From assembly GCA_963383645.1 (NCBI GenBank), contig OY726567.1, positions 71,632,947-71,696,946 on the forward strand: a stretch of DNA of 64,000 nucleotides, read 5' to 3'. This DNA comes from Muscardinus avellanarius. Lineage: Eukaryota > Chordata > Mammalia > Rodentia > Gliridae. Positions 12,752 through 24,784 of the stretch are shown here, piece after piece. Under the pieces are notes generated by a model that saw nothing but the letters and a program-made list of their open reading frames with translations, searched no databases and was not told the origin of the DNA. Position numbers and translations under genes: made by a program. Each line of letters starts with the position of its first letter. Positions within the stretch are counted from its first letter, which is position 1.

Positions 12752-12934
12752 AGCCGGGCATAATGACGCAAGCCTATAATCCCAGGACTTGGGAGGCTGA
12801 GACAGAGGATCACAGATTCAAAAACAGCCTCAGCAGCTTTTTAAGACTGTTTCAAAATTTACAAATAAAAGGGCTGGGGGTATGGGTTGGAGGTAGATGT
12901 CGCTGGGTTCAATTCCCAGTACCAAAAAAAAAAA
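12752..12934 (+). mobile_element. B1-dID SINE
   Basis: GCCGGGCATAATGACGCAAG head, TTCAATTCCCAGTACC B box/end and an A tail. It lacks part of the B1 3' region. Confidence 0.8.
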
Positions 12935-14335
12935 GTAGATCACAAACTGCTGCAAAGGGTCACCCCTGGGGCAGCTACCCTGGATTACAGTCCCACCCCC
13001 TCAGGTGACTGGCTGGGAGCAGCAAAGGAGTCCACTGAGAAGACCAAGCAGCTCTGACCTGTGCCGTGCATTTATCCCACCACTTACCGAGGCCACAGAG
13101 GGGCCTGACCAGTTCAACGGGGCATTAGTGGGTTCTCTCAGCCCAGAACTCCGTCCACCTCTGACAGCCTCTCTCTCCTAGAATTCTTCGGGGCCACTGG
13201 GAGAGCAAACTGAAGAGTGTGGGGCTAAGAAGTGACTCCAGAGGCAGAAGTGGGCCTCTGCCTTGCAATCCACGCACACCCGTGTTCCTGGTGTTTGCCC
13301 TCAACAGAGCCTTCGTGGGGCAAACAGCACATCAGCTCCTTTGGGTGCTGCTGGCCAGCCAGCCACTGCGGCACAGCAAGCAAGGGGCATCCCAGAACGC
13401 TCCCCAGGAACCCCAGCCTACATGCTTAGAGACGGACAGGACGAGAGTTCCAAGGTCTGGCAAGGCACAGGCCCCTCATTTCTCCAGCTTTTTATGAGAG
13501 GCTGTATTAAAGATGGTTTAAACACAATAAAATCTGTTCAATTTATGGCAAGGAAATATGGAAAGGCAGTAAAATTAGCAGAGCAGAGAAATGAGAGGAT
13601 ACCAAACATCCTTGGCTCTCCAACAGAAACAGACAAGGAGATTATTAAATGGAAGGAATTTAAACCCAATTTAAAATTCAAAGTATCATTTCTCCTTTCC
13701 CGCTGAGCGGGTCCCAGGAGACAGGCTCCCCGCCTGGGCATTGCCAGCGTCCTCCCTGAGGCCCCCAACTCGCTTCCCCCCATGTGCCCATCAGAGGCTG
13801 GTCTGGGCCTCCCTGCCTGCACCGCTGTGCTCACAGGCTGCCGTCCGGTGACTGCAGGCCACTCGGGTGCACCCTCCTGGGCCTGCCCACTTTCAGGTGG
13901 TCCCAGCTCCAGCTTCCTACCCTAGCTCCTCTGGTCCAGGTGGGACTGAAAATACGACAAAGGTGGTAGCTCCCCGCCCTGGTCTCTCCAGTCACAAAAT
14001 GGGGTCTGGGTCCCAGGTCTGACTCAGCATTTCTAAAGCGATGCCGAGGAAGGGACTGGCTGGTGCTGACTTAGCCAATGGGTCTCAGTACTGGAACCGA
14101 CTACACGCCTGACCAAGGTCCACGCAGCCCTTCCACCCCTCCACGCAGCCAGAGAAATTCCGAAGGGTCAGGAGACAGGACCACCTGTGGGCCACAGTCT
14201 CAAGAATCTGACCCCGGAGTTAACTCTTCCTCTAGCTTCATCTTACTTGGTAACTTGTTAACTTTGTTTTATCTTAACAATCATTATTGTCTGGAGCCAT
14301 TTTAGGTTTATAGAAAAACTGAATAGGAGCTAGAG
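12935..14335. other. Single-copy intronic sequence with an AT-rich island at 13495-13700
   Basis: Mostly GC-rich. The island at 13495-13700 is purine- and A-rich, contains a GGTTTAAACAC motif and lacks repeat features. It is a possible conserved non-coding element; a 147-codon frame through it (13263-13706) resembles no known protein. Confidence 0.3.
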
Positions 14336-14338
14336 TCA

Positions 14339-14425
<87 letters not shown>
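14336..14425. repeat. Compound microsatellite (GTCT)n(CT)n(CA)n
   Basis: About seven GTCT units grade into about eleven CT units and then about seventeen CA units, abutting the ID end of the next SINE. Confidence 0.95.
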
Positions 14426-14429
<4 letters not shown>

Positions 14430-14624
14430 CATACTAGGAATTGAACCCACGGGCATCCTACCTCTGAGCCACACCCCCAGTCCTTTTTATTTTGCATTCT
14501 GAAACAAGGTCAGGCTGAGTGGCTGAGGGTCTCCGTAAGTTGCTGAGACTGGCCTTGAACCTTCAATCCCTACTACTGCAGCCTCCCAAGTACTGAGATT
14601 ACAGGTATGCACCACTGTGCCAGC
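14426..14624 (-). mobile_element. B1-dID SINE
   Basis: Antisense ID (ACTAGGAATTGAACCCACGG) then B1 ending ATGCACCACTGTGCC. The CA tract upstream is in the place of its A tail. Confidence 0.8.
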
Positions 14625-14699
14625 GACAGAGTCCTCTTTGCCCCTCACCCCCAGTTCGCTTATCCCATTATGAAGGCCCTGCCTTGGTGCCAGCATGCT

Positions 14700-16262
14700 T
14701 TACAGTTATGAGACAACATGGGTAGCTGTTACTGAAGTCACATCCACAGCTAACATTGAGGTCCACATTCTAGAATGCGGTGTTACACATTTTAGGGGTT
14801 TGGCAAAGGTATAATGACACGTCCCACCATTAGAGTAACATACAGAGTAGTTTCACTGCCCTGAAATTCCTGTGTGCTCCACCCATTCACCCTTCCTTCC
14901 CCTTAAACCCTGACAACCAGTGATCCTTTACTGTCGCCATATTTTTGCCTTTTCAAGAATGTCTTATCGTTGGAATCGTATAGCATACAGCCTTTTCACA
15001 GCGTCGTCTTTACTTAGCAATAAACATTTAAAATTCCTCGTGTCTTTTCATGGCTCGATGGCTCGTTTCATTTTAGCGCTGGACGACGCTCCGCTGTCTG
15101 GGCGCGACACAGCTTACTTATCCATTCACCTACTGAAGGACATCTCGATTGCTTCCAGGTTCTGGCAGTTATGAATAAAACTGCTATAAACACTTGTGTG
15201 CAGGTTTCTGTGCGGACATAAGTTTTCAACTCATTTGGATAAATGCCATAGGGTGCAATTGCTGAATCAAACGGAGAAAGTATGTTTAGTTCTCTAAAAA
15301 ACTGCCAAACCGCCTTCCAAAGAGGCTGCGCCATTCTGCACTCCACCAGTGATGAATGAGAACTCCTCCTCATCCACACCCTCCCCAGCACTTGGCTCGG
15401 TCAGTGCTCCACATGCAGCCATTTTAACAGGTGCACGGCGCCATCTCCTTTTCATTTGTGATGCTCTTGGCGACATGTGACGCAGGGCAGATTTCAGCTA
15501 CTCACTGCCCATCTGAATATGTTCACTGATCAGCTGGATTTATGGTGGCATTGTAAGAGCCTTTTTTTTTTTTCATATTTTGGGTAACAGTCCTTTATGA
15601 GACAAGTTTCGGGGTAGGGGTTGTTTTATGTTTTATGGTATTAGGGATTGAACCCGGGGGCAGTCTATCCCCCCGAGCTTCACCTCCGGTCCTGTTTTAT
15701 TTGTTATTTGGAAACAGGGTCTCTCTAGGTTACTGAGAGCCTCACTAAGTTGCTGAGCCGACTTCAAAACTGTGATCCTCCTATCTCAGCCTCTCAAGCA
15801 CTAGGATTAGAGGCATGTGCCAGCACGCTCAGCATAAAGCTTTTTTCAGGGCAGGGTGGAGACTGAACCCAGGACCCAGCACATGCAAGGCAAGTGACAC
15901 ACCACCGCGCTATATTTCCCGCCATAGGTTTGTTTGCTTGGTATTGAATGGGATTAACCTCAGGGGCATTCTACCTCTGAGCTAAACCCCCAGCCCTATT
16001 TTAATTTTTTATTTTGAACCGGGGTCTGGCTAAAATTGCTGAAGCCAACTTCAAACCCTGCCATCCTCCAGATGAGACAAGTCTTTGTGAATATTTTCTC
16101 CCAGATTGTGACTTTTTACTATTTTCATTCTCTTGGCAGTGTCTTTGGCAGGGCAGAAATTTTTAAATTTAATGAAGTCCAATTTACCAATTATTTCTTT
16201 CAGGGATCAACCCTTTGGTATTATATATTAGAAGTCATCACCAACCTGAATATCAGTTGACT
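14700..16262 (-). mobile_element. Old L1 (L1M type) 3' region, split by SINEs
   Basis: Antisense to known L1 3' sequence. Recognisable blocks include CATACAGAGTAGTTTCACTG, TATCCATTCACCTACTGAAG, AAGTTTTCAACTCATTTGGA and, beyond the insertion, ATTTTCTCCCAGATTGTGAC and TTAATGAAGTCCAATTTACC. Diverged and full of stops. The 15608-16071 segment is an insertion between 11-bp duplicated L1 bases. Confidence 0.85.
15608..16071 (-). mobile_element. SINE cluster inserted in the L1, with target-site duplication
   Basis: Contains a full antisense B1-dID (15630-15832), a diverged ID-like piece (15847-15922) and another antisense ID-B1 fragment (15938-16070). ATGAGACAAGT occurs at 15597-15607 and again at 16072-16082, flanking the whole cluster, and L1 continuity is restored by removing it. 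Confidence 0.8.
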
Positions 16263-17308
16263 TTCTGTGTTCCGAGGCTGACAGGAACCAGCCCTGCTGT
16301 AAAATAAGAAGCTACCTATCTGGCATGTAGGGTTAGCGCAAGGACCCGTGACAGGCATGTGCAGGAACTGCTGGTACCAGGCGGGGTTCAATAAATCTGT
16401 GTTCCTACTCTCTCTTTGCAGCCTCATAATAGGATCTAGAGACCCCTAGAGGTGCGTGACACCAACGGGAACCTGCACTGTGGGTACTGATGCCGGCAAT
16501 ACACAAGCCCTCTGTGCTGAAGCACAGGCAGACCCTGGGCCAGGAGCCCAGCAGACCAGGGGCTGCCAGGCACTCCACAGAGGGAGGGGCTGGGCCCAGC
16601 TCTGCTAGTTTATCGCCTGAACTCCTGGGACCGAGACCACAGACTGGCTTAGTGCTTTGCCAAGCAATAAAGACGAACGTACTCAGACTGCCTGACACCA
16701 CCAGAGAATTGCCTTCCACGCCTGTACATCGAGAATCAATACATGTGTTTCCCTGGGCTTGTTCACAGAAGAGCCAGCAGCACTGAGCGTCATAGCTGAG
16801 AGGGAAGCTCTCTAGCAGGCTTATGAAGTTGGGAAGTTCCAGGGAACTTGACACAGGGTTCCTAAGAGGCCGCTGACCGGTTTCTGACCATGTCCTGGGC
16901 TCCACAGTGCGGCGCTAAAACCAGGTGGCCCGGGACACCCGCACCCTTGGCCTCCCGCGACTGCTCTGGCCCACGCCGCTGGGGTGCAGCTGCTTTCTCA
17001 AGGCTGGGCCTCCGGTGACCCTTCAAAATGAACAAAGAAGCCGAGCTCAGGCACCGGAAGAATCCAGACACCAACCAATATAGTTCTTCTGGACCTCCAA
17101 CAGCAAAAAGCAACATTCAGACGTTGATCGTTGTGGCTTTTTCCAAAATGTTAGGTCAAATCTACATTCTACTATCACCTTCAGGGGCTAAAAGACAGAA
17201 CTGATCCTAGAATCCTCTTCTCAGATACCAAGGCTCTCTGGAAGCTCTTATCTTTTCTATGTTTGCTTGCTGTTTTCTGGTTTTGTTTGTTCGTTTGTTT
17301 GGGGGTTT
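16263..17308. other. Single-copy intronic sequence
   Basis: No recognisable repeat or exon. A 166-codon minus-strand frame at 16405-16905 shows no domain. Confidence 0.45.
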
Positions 17309-17491
17309 GGGGTACTGGGAATTGGATCCAGAGACATTCTACCTCCAGCTACATTCCCAGACTTTTTTATTTTCAAACGGAGTCTCATTAAATTGCTGAG
17401 AGTCTTGCTAATGAGGCTGGCATTGAACCTGCAATCCTCCTGTCTTAGCCTCCCAAGTACTGGGATTACAAGAATGTGCCACCATGCCTGG
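17309..17491 (-). mobile_element. B1-dID SINE
   Basis: GGTACTGGGAATTGGATCC to GCCACCATGCCTGG. Clear A/T linker and both halves. Confidence 0.8.
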
Positions 17492-17524
17492 GGACTTTTA
17501 ATATAGTTAAAGTTCTCATTCTGC

Positions 17525-17690
17525 TGGATATGGTAATACACACCTGAGGTCAGAAGATCACAAGTTTGAGGCCAGTCTCAGCAATATGGTGAGACCCTGT
17601 TTCAAAATATAAGTAAAGTGGGCAGGGGAGTATAGCTCAGAGGCAGATTTCTGGGTTCAATATCCTGTATCCTCCCCCCCCCAAAAAAAA
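17525..17690 (+). mobile_element. B1-dID SINE lacking the central B1 segment
   Basis: The B1 head jumps from CACACCTGA to GGTCAGAAGATCACAAG, with loss of the TAATCCCAG portion. The ID half ends GGGTTCAATATCCTGTATCC. Confidence 0.7.
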
Positions 17691-17777
17691 ATCTCATTCT
17701 GTCTTTCATGGCTTCCAAGGTGTTGAGGGTTACTAAGAAAAGCCTCTCTGCGATAATAAAAAAAAAAAAATTGGCAT

Positions 17778-17951
17778 GCCAACTGCAGTGGCACAAACCT
17801 ATAAGCCCAGTGCCTGGGAGGCTGAATGAGGAGGAACACTGATCGAGGTCACTGCACGGTAACTTAGCAAGATCTTATTTCAAAATAAAAAGGGCAGAGG
17901 GTACAGCTGAGAGGTACAATGACACTTGGGTTCAATCACCAATACCACAAA
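17778..17951 (+). mobile_element. B1-dID SINE, old
   Basis: GCCAACTGCAGTGGCACAAA to GGTTCAATCACCAATACC. Heavily substituted. Confidence 0.7.
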
Positions 17952-20900
17952 AGTACTACTAGTAAAATAATAATTTGTGTTTAAAAACAAAACATAGAAC
18001 GAATATCAGGGAAGATCTATATTCTTAGTCTGATTCCATCGATGACCCAGGTAGAATCTCTTCCCTGCTCTGGACCTTGGTCCCCAGGGTTCTCTGAGGA
18101 CTTTCCCAGTTCCCTGCCCATTACTCGGACACTAAAGAGTTCTATACCTGCACCCCTGAACACACCTGCCACCAGCCAGGAGATCCTGGCTTGCTTCTGC
18201 AGGTTCAAGACCCTCACCTCCTGCTCTGAAGTTCTTAGTTGCTCCTCAGACCTGTGCTTGACCCACAAGACCCAAAGCCAGAAGCCGCCCACAGGTGCCC
18301 CTTCCTTGGCCAATACCCCAGAAGCAAGGCTGAGCCAGTGCCCAGATGTAAAGGGAGGGTAACACTAGCAGCTGCCAGGCTATGTCCCGACCAGTGACCT
18401 TCAGAAGGACCCTGCAGGGAAGGGTAGTAAGCGCCTCTCCCCTGTACAGAAGGGGGACCAAAGTGTGGCTGGCAGGTGACTGGTCCTTCAAAATCCCAGC
18501 TGGGGGCAGCAAGCCCAGGCGCACCTAAGGCCAGTGCAGGAACATTTAGCAATGAAGACACCTCTGGCAACAGCCATGAGGAGGAGGGAGACCTTAGGCT
18601 CCACCATTTTCAAATGATAAGGCTTATCTGTCTTGGACATTTCCTCCAAGAGAAGGAAAATGGGTGACATGGGTGACAGCCGCCCCCCCCCAAGGTTCCA
18701 GCATGGGCGAGGTCTACACAGAGAGAAAACCTGAGTCTCGATGAGGCCCAGAGCCTGGCTGCAGGCAGGAAACAGTGTGGCTAGCACCACCAGCCTATGC
18801 ATGCTGGGCAGGGCGGTGCAATGACCCAGGACACACTGGCTTCTGGGATGGTCTCCTATAGCAACTGCAGCTGAACTAACCACTCAGTAAGTGACTGCAC
18901 TGGGGGATGAATTTTTTTTTTTCCAGTGCTTGAATAAAAGGGGGAGTTTCACATTTTATCCACTTCCACGTCCCTTCACAATAAGAACTTATTTTAAAAG
19001 CCATGAATATGTAAATGCCATTTTAAATATGGAAATGCAAAACATGCAAAGCAACAGTCTGGGTGTGAAATATTAATGGCATCTCGCCTTGCTGGAGACA
19101 GAGGACAGGAGCTGGCTGAGGTGGCAGGTTCAGGAACTCTGGCTACTCTGATCCCAGGACGGCAGAGGGTGGATCCTGGGCAGTCACAGAAGAGCAGCAT
19201 CCCTGCCCTACAGAACATGCATGCCCACCCACCCGCCCACAGCATGCAGGCCCAACCTTGGCCCACAGCTGGCCTTCACCCCACCCCTAGAAGGGCGACT
19301 CATCCCAACAGCCCTTTCCCCCATCCCGCACGGCCCTGCAGGCAGGACATGCGTGCCAGGCCATCGTGACCATGAAACCTGGCAACATTTGCTCATGAGC
19401 CCACACCTTGTTCTAGAACCAAGGACAAGATCAACTCTCTCATAGGGGGGTCCCCGGCTTGATCTCGGGCCTAAAAGCAGAAAGCTGCAGGATGAAAAAT
19501 GAGGATGGCTTTACTAGGTCCCGGGGCCAAGCTGGGGGCAGCGTAAGAGTGGGCAGCACAAGTCAGGGAGGATTAAAAACAGACCCAGGGAGGCACTTGT
19601 GACAGATGCCCAATCACCTACAGGTCTTTCAGCTTCCCCCCCCCCTTCCTTCTTTCTCTCCCCTTAATTGACCACAAAATTTATGGGCTGGGTACCAACA
19701 CCCCTGCTGGGAGGCCATGCAAAGAGACTCTGCAAGGAGAGAACAGAAGTGGCTTCAAAATGCTGCAGGCACCATCTCACGTCCAAATCTGGGCACTGCA
19801 GGCCGGTGCCAGCGCCCTCCAGGCTGCTCCACAATGATGCCCGAGGAAGGCCTGCTTCTACCATGCTGCCAGGGATTAGGACAGTGCTGCGTGTTCACTT
19901 TTCCTGCTAAAAGCCCCAGGTAAGAAGAAAAAGGAGCCTCAAAGGACAAGCCGGCTTGAGCAGATACACCAGGATCCCCAGGGTGTGCCAGCACAGCATA
20001 GCTGGGCGACAGCCATGCCTAGGCCTCCAGGTGGTCACGTCCCACAGAAGGGCCTGCTCCACATGTCCCCTGAGTAATACAGCTTTGGCCACTCAGTGTA
20101 CTGAGGGGCCCTTACGAATGCATGTGGGTGCCAACTAGCAGGTGCAGTTCCTGGGCCACTGGACTCCCAGTACCTCAGCAGCAGCTCACAGGGTCTGTCC
20201 CACAGCAGAGGAAACCAATCCAAAGAAAGACGACTTCCCCAAAGACACACACTAATGAGGTAAGATGACAAGAGCTGCCTCCTAAGGAGGCTGGGCATAG
20301 TGCTGTAAGGCCACACTCTAACCCCACTGGCAGCCATTCAGAAGAAAGTGGCTGGGGGCCCAGGATCACAAGAGCTAACTCAAGAGCCACAGCTTCTAAA
20401 AAATGTTCCTTGAGCTCTCTGTAGCCAGAACAGAAGCACGCCTGTCCCACCGAACAGGCTTTACACTGCTGCAGCACGCAGTGCACACATGTGCCCATGT
20501 GTTTGTGCGCATACATACCCCAATCCTTCCCCTCAAACAGTTTATCTGCATCTCAGGCCTCCTCCCCGTGTGCCCGGCACATGGCCGCATTCAATCCAGG
20601 CAAACATATCAGTGACTGACACTCTGGAGCCATCGCCTCAAAGCCCTGACGGAGCAAGACACTGGCCCCTCCTCTGGGCACAGCCACACACCTGAGCAGA
20701 AGCAGCTCCTAGGTGCATCTGAGAAGTTGAACCCGTCACCGAGGCAGAGAGCGAAGCGGAAGAGCGTGATCTTTAGTGGGACACTGTGCTAAGAAGTCTA
20801 GGCAGGCAGGGGTGGCTGAGAGCTGACCAGTGCTGCCAGTAGAACAGAAGCCACGACAGGCAGTGGAACACGAGGCACCAACTCGCTGACCTCAGCTGCT

Positions 20901-20975
20901 ACTGCAACCTGACAGAGTAGACAGCCAACAGCTGAGGGGGAGGAGGAAGAGCAGTGGAAGAAGAAAGATGAAGAG
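17952..20975. other. Single-copy intronic sequence, 3 kb
   Basis: Balanced to GC-rich DNA with only chance open frames. At 18890-19080 an AT-rich stretch holds CATGAATATGTAAATGCC and GGAAATGCAAAACATGCAAA (POU-like sites) and may be a conserved non-coding element. Confidence 0.4.
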
Positions 20976-21194
20976 CCGGGCGTGGAGGCGCACGCTAGTA
21001 ATCCCAGCGCTTGGGAGGCTGAGACAGAGGGATGGCACAGGTTCGAAGCCGGCCTCAGCTACTTATGAGGCTCTCAGCAACTTAGTGAGACCCTGTTTCC
21101 AAATAAATTATAAAATAGGGCTGCAGTGTAGTGGCCCGGAGGTAGAAAGCCCCTGGGTTCCATCTCCAGTACCACAAAAAAAAAAAAAAAAAAG
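20976..21194 (+). mobile_element. B1-dID SINE
   Basis: GCCGGGCGTGGAGGCGCACG head, full central B1 with CTCAGCTACTTATGAGGC, and GGTTCCATCTCCAGTACC end with a long A tail. Well preserved. Confidence 0.85.
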
Positions 21195-21216
21195 AGATGA
21201 AAAGAGATGGATGATC

Positions 21217-21400
21217 CAGGCATGGTGGCGCATGCTTGTAATCCCAGCATTTGGGAGGCTGAGCTAGGATTGTGGTTCATGGACAGCCTCAGCTACTTAG
21301 TGAGGCCCTTTGCAACTCAGTGAGACCCTGTTTCAAAATAAAGAATAAAAAATAGGGCAGAGGGTATAGCCTGGAAGTAAAATACCCCTGCATTCCATCC

Positions 21401-21407
<7 letters not shown>
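21217..21407 (+). mobile_element. B1-dID SINE ending in a CA microsatellite
   Basis: GCATGGTGGCGCATGCTTG to CATCCCTAGTAACAC, then (CA)n at 21408-21442 in place of the usual tail. Confidence 0.85.

Positions 21408-21442
<35 letters not shown>
21408..21442. repeat. (CA)n microsatellite at a SINE tail
   Basis: About 17 perfect dinucleotides followed by an A run. Confidence 0.95.
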
Positions 21443-21447
<5 letters not shown>

Positions 21448-21489
21448 AAAAAAAACAGATCGATGATCCTACTTTAAAAAGACAAGCCA

Positions 21490-21701
21490 TTCCAGGCATG
21501 GTGGCGCACACTTGTAATCCCTGTGCTTGGGAGGCAGAGACAAGCGAATCGCACAGGTTCAAAGCCAGCCGCGCTGGCTTAAGAGACCCTGTTTCCAAAT
21601 AAAAATATAAAAACAGGTCTGGAAGTGTAGCCCGGAGGTAGAAGGGCTTCCAGGAACCGCAGTACCACCAAAAATAAATAAATAAATATAAATAAATAAA
21701 T
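21490..21701 (+). mobile_element. B1-dID SINE, young 'GGCTTAAGAGACC' subfamily
   Basis: Flanked by a 14-bp duplication with one mismatch (AAAAAGACAAGCCA at 21476-21489, AAAAAGACAAACCA at 21702-21715). The A tail has become AAAT repeats. Diagnostic GCTGGCTTAAGAGACC and GAAGGGCTTCCAGGAACC present. Confidence 0.9.
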
Positions 21702-21716
21702 AAAAAGACAAACCAG

Positions 21717-21945
21717 CAGCCAGACATTGTGGCACACACTTGTAATCCCAGCATTCCGGAGGCTGAGACCGAAGGATCACACAGTTCACGGATAGCCTCA
21801 GCTTCTTAGCAAGGCCCTTGGCAACTCAAGGAGACCCTGCTTCAAAAATAAAAAGACTAAAAAGTAGGGCTGGGGGGTATAGCTTAGAGATACAATGCCC
21901 CTAAATTCCATCCCCAGTATTCCAAAAAAATAAAAAATAAATTAA
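21717..21945 (+). mobile_element. B1-dID SINE
   Basis: CAGCCAGACATTGTGGCACA to CATCCCCAGTATTCC. Middle-aged copy in a run of five same-strand SINEs. Confidence 0.85.
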
Positions 21946-21952
21946 AAGTAGG

Positions 21953-22062
21953 GGCTGAGGGTGTAGCTCAGAAGTAGAATGCCCCCTGGGTTCCATCCCC
22001 AGTACAGCAAAAAAAAAAAAAAAAAAAAAAGTAAGTAAGTAAGTAAGTAAATAAATAAATGA
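21953..22062 (+). mobile_element. ID half SINE with A tail grading into GTAA and AAAT repeats
   Basis: GGGCTGAGGGTGTAGCTCAG to TTCCATCCCCAGTAC, then A20 and (GTAA)n/(AAAT)n. Either a solitary ID or the displaced half of the neighbour. Confidence 0.8.
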
Positions 22063-22075
22063 AAAGGTGAGCCCG

Positions 22076-22242
22076 GCTAGGCACAATGGCACATGCCTGT
22101 AATCCCAGTGACTCAGGCTGAGACAGGAGGATCACAAGTTTCAGCTCTGCCTGCGTAACTTAATAAGACTCTGTCTCAAAATACAAAAGAGGCTGAGGAT
22201 GTATCATGGTAGTAGAACCCCTTGGGTTCAATGCCCAAAACC

Positions 22243-22276
<34 letters not shown>
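22076..22276 (+). mobile_element. B1-dID SINE with 33-nt A tail
   Basis: GCACAATGGCACATGCCTGT to TTCAATGCCCAAAACCATT. The uninterrupted long A run suggests recent mobility or slippage. Confidence 0.8.
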
Positions 22277-22277
<1 letters not shown>

Positions 22278-23540
22278 CAGGCCTCATAGGAACCCACAGG
22301 GCCACCCCCACTCTCAGGAACCTAATTGGACGTCTTGAGGAGAGAAGACATTTGCTTACTCACTCGGCAAATACCTCTTGGGCATGGATTAGTCACCAGG
22401 CACACAGTGACCAAAGTCCACGCAAGCTCACTGAATCCACACTCTAACTGGGAGAAACGCGCAGTGAAAATAAAGTAAGTAGACAAATGGCTTGACAAGG
22501 GCGATGAAGAACAGCAGGTCAGGAGGAAGGGCACCTGGTGATGGCGACAGCCCCACAGGGGACGAAGGTCTCGAGCAAGCTGACGTCTGCACAGAGACCT
22601 GAAGAAGGCAAGCAAGGACAAAATCCCCACGTCAGGGACAGGCCTGGCACGTCCTAGAACAGGGTGACCCTCGCAGATCAGGATGGCAGAGGGATGAGCA
22701 GGAGAGGGGGAGGTCGCAGGGCTGGAATGCGTTAGAGGACAGGGTGGGGGAAGTGACTTGAGAGATTCCACCCCACCCCCAGCACAAACCGGCCAGGGCT
22801 GGCACGAGGAGGGCCCCTCTGCACAGCGTTCCCAAGTGACAGAGTCATCCAGCTTGACTGTGGATGTGATGGAGTCAAGGAAGGGGCAGAGTTCAAGTCC
22901 TGCACACCTCGCAGAACAAGTGACACGCGGCGAGTCACCCACTCGCTCCTCACTGAATACCATGGTGCGCCTCGACTACAAAGCTGCCAGAGCCACAGTG
23001 AATAGTCTGGTCCCCACTCCAAGAGAGACAGGTTAGACAAACATACAATGAAATCAAACTTAATTACATAATGTGAGTTCTAATGGGAAGCCTCATTTAG
23101 ACGGGGTCTGCAGAGGCCACCAAAGGAAGTGCAAATTAAGCCAAGAACTGAAGTGGGGAAAGTACTAATCAGGGGAGATGGTCAGGAAGGCAAGGGCTGG
23201 GGTGGGGCGGGGTGTCCAGAGACTGAGGAGGTGGCGCAGAGGGGGAGAAAGCAAGATGCCAGGAGTCAGCAGCAAGAGGAGGCAGTGTACACACCCTGGA
23301 GGGAGTCCACACACATCCCAGGACCACGAGTGCCATGGAGAGCTTGGTGTGGGGACGACAGGCTGCAGCTTGTGTTTTAAAGGTTCCACAAATGCTGCAT
23401 GAAAAGTGGGAAGGAGGGAGGGCAAGTGGAGAAAATAGTGACAAGGATTTCTGTCAACCAAAGGAAAGGCGGAGACGGAAGACTGGCATGTGTTCTCCAG
23501 GTAGAGCATACGCTTCCATCAAGACATGAGGTGGACTGTG
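22277..23540. other. Intronic sequence with an L2-like remnant
   Basis: 22352-22720 recalls the 3' portion of old L2-type elements (CACAGTGACCAAAGTCC... GAAGAACAGCAGGTC... GCACAGAGACCTGAAGAAGG). The rest, to the minisatellite, is single copy. Confidence 0.4.
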
Positions 23541-23564
23541 GGCCGGGGACCCATGGAGACCAGA

Positions 23565-23980
23565 CCATCGATGCAGACAGAGGGGACCACAGGCCCAGAG
23601 CCTGAAAGGATGAGTTGCCAGGGACCTCTGGGGGCCAGGCCATCAATGCAGAGGGGACTGTGGGTTCAGGCCATCAATGCAGAGGGGACCGTGGGTTCTG
23701 GACCATCAATGCAGACAGAGAACACCATGGGCCATCAGCCTAGGAGGAGAGGGTATAGGCAACCCATGGGACTGGGCCAGAAATGTACACAGAGAGGACC
23801 ACAGGCCCCAGGTCTAGAAGAACTGGGTTCCAGGGACTCATGAGGACTAGGCCATCAATATAGACAAAGGGGACCATGGGTTTCGCACTTGGAAGGAGGG
23901 GATACCAAAGACCTGTGGGGACCAGGCCATCGATGCAGACAGAGGGGACCATGTGCCCTGAGCCTGGAAGGACAGGGTGC
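23565..23980. repeat. Minisatellite, about 75-bp unit, with two shortened units
   Basis: The anchor CCATCGATGCAGACAG and variants start at about 23565, 23640, 23671, 23703, 23776, 23852 and 23927. Spacing is 75, 31, 32, 73, 76 and 75 bp, so five full-length intervals surround two contracted ones. 75 bp is 25 codons, which explains a chance 105-codon repetitive frame at 23526-23843. Confidence 0.85.
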
Positions 23981-24724
23981 TAGGGACCCGTGGGAACGGG
24001 GCTGCTACAAAGGCAATGGCATGGGACAGCATCTCTCTGAGGCAGGGGCTTTCAGTAAACAACTCCATCCATTCAACATCTGTCAAGCAGAGGCCAGGCC
24101 TATGTGGGGTATAAGAAATACAGAAAGCCCCATACTCCTGACCTCTGCACTGAAGCAACAAGAGGGGAGTGTGACCTCATGGGCTACCGTCAACACACTC
24201 CATAAGGAGGCTGGGCAATCGCCAGGACAGGGATGGGTATGAGTGCACTGAGCGAGGGGTTGAGAGGGAGCCGGGTCTGCTGGTTACTTCCTTCCCACGT
24301 CCTGGAGGCAGGGAGGGCATCCCAGGAAGGATGCTCCTTCCTGGGCCTCAACGCACTGGGACGCACAACCAGCACCCCCTGCGGGAGCTCGGCCTAGCCT
24401 CACGCCATCCAGGACTGGTGCTGAGCACTAGGTGAGCAGGCCCCACCATGTCCCTAAAACACTCTGGGGAAGGCAGCATGGAGGACACGTGAAGACAGCC
24501 CATCAGGCACGGCTGGCTCAAGGCCTGCTGCCAAAACCTATTCACATGGAGCAGCACCAAAAGACAAATGGACGTGCGAGGCCTCTGTCCACATCCCCAG
24601 CAACCCAAGGGGCTGGATCATGCTGAGACAGTAAGTGGCTAAGACGAGCATGAGAACTAGCAGGGCGCAGCTGTGGGAGGCGGTCCAGCCAGGGCAGGGC
24701 CAGATGCGCCATTGCTTAGTCTTT

Positions 24725-24726
<2 letters not shown>
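23981..24726. other. Single-copy intronic sequence
   Basis: 24050-24120 faintly resembles old MIR/L2 DNA. Otherwise nothing recognised. Confidence 0.4.
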
Positions 24727-24772
<46 letters not shown>

Positions 24773-24784
24773 ACACGCACACGC
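24727..24784. repeat. (GT)n microsatellite followed by short AC/GC-rich run
   Basis: About 22 perfect GT units then ACACACGCACACGC. It abuts an antisense SINE. Confidence 0.95.

Noticed and set aside
23526..23843. Repetitive 105-codon frame
   Set aside because: It is the 75-bp minisatellite read in frame; 75 is divisible by three so stops are avoided by periodicity alone.
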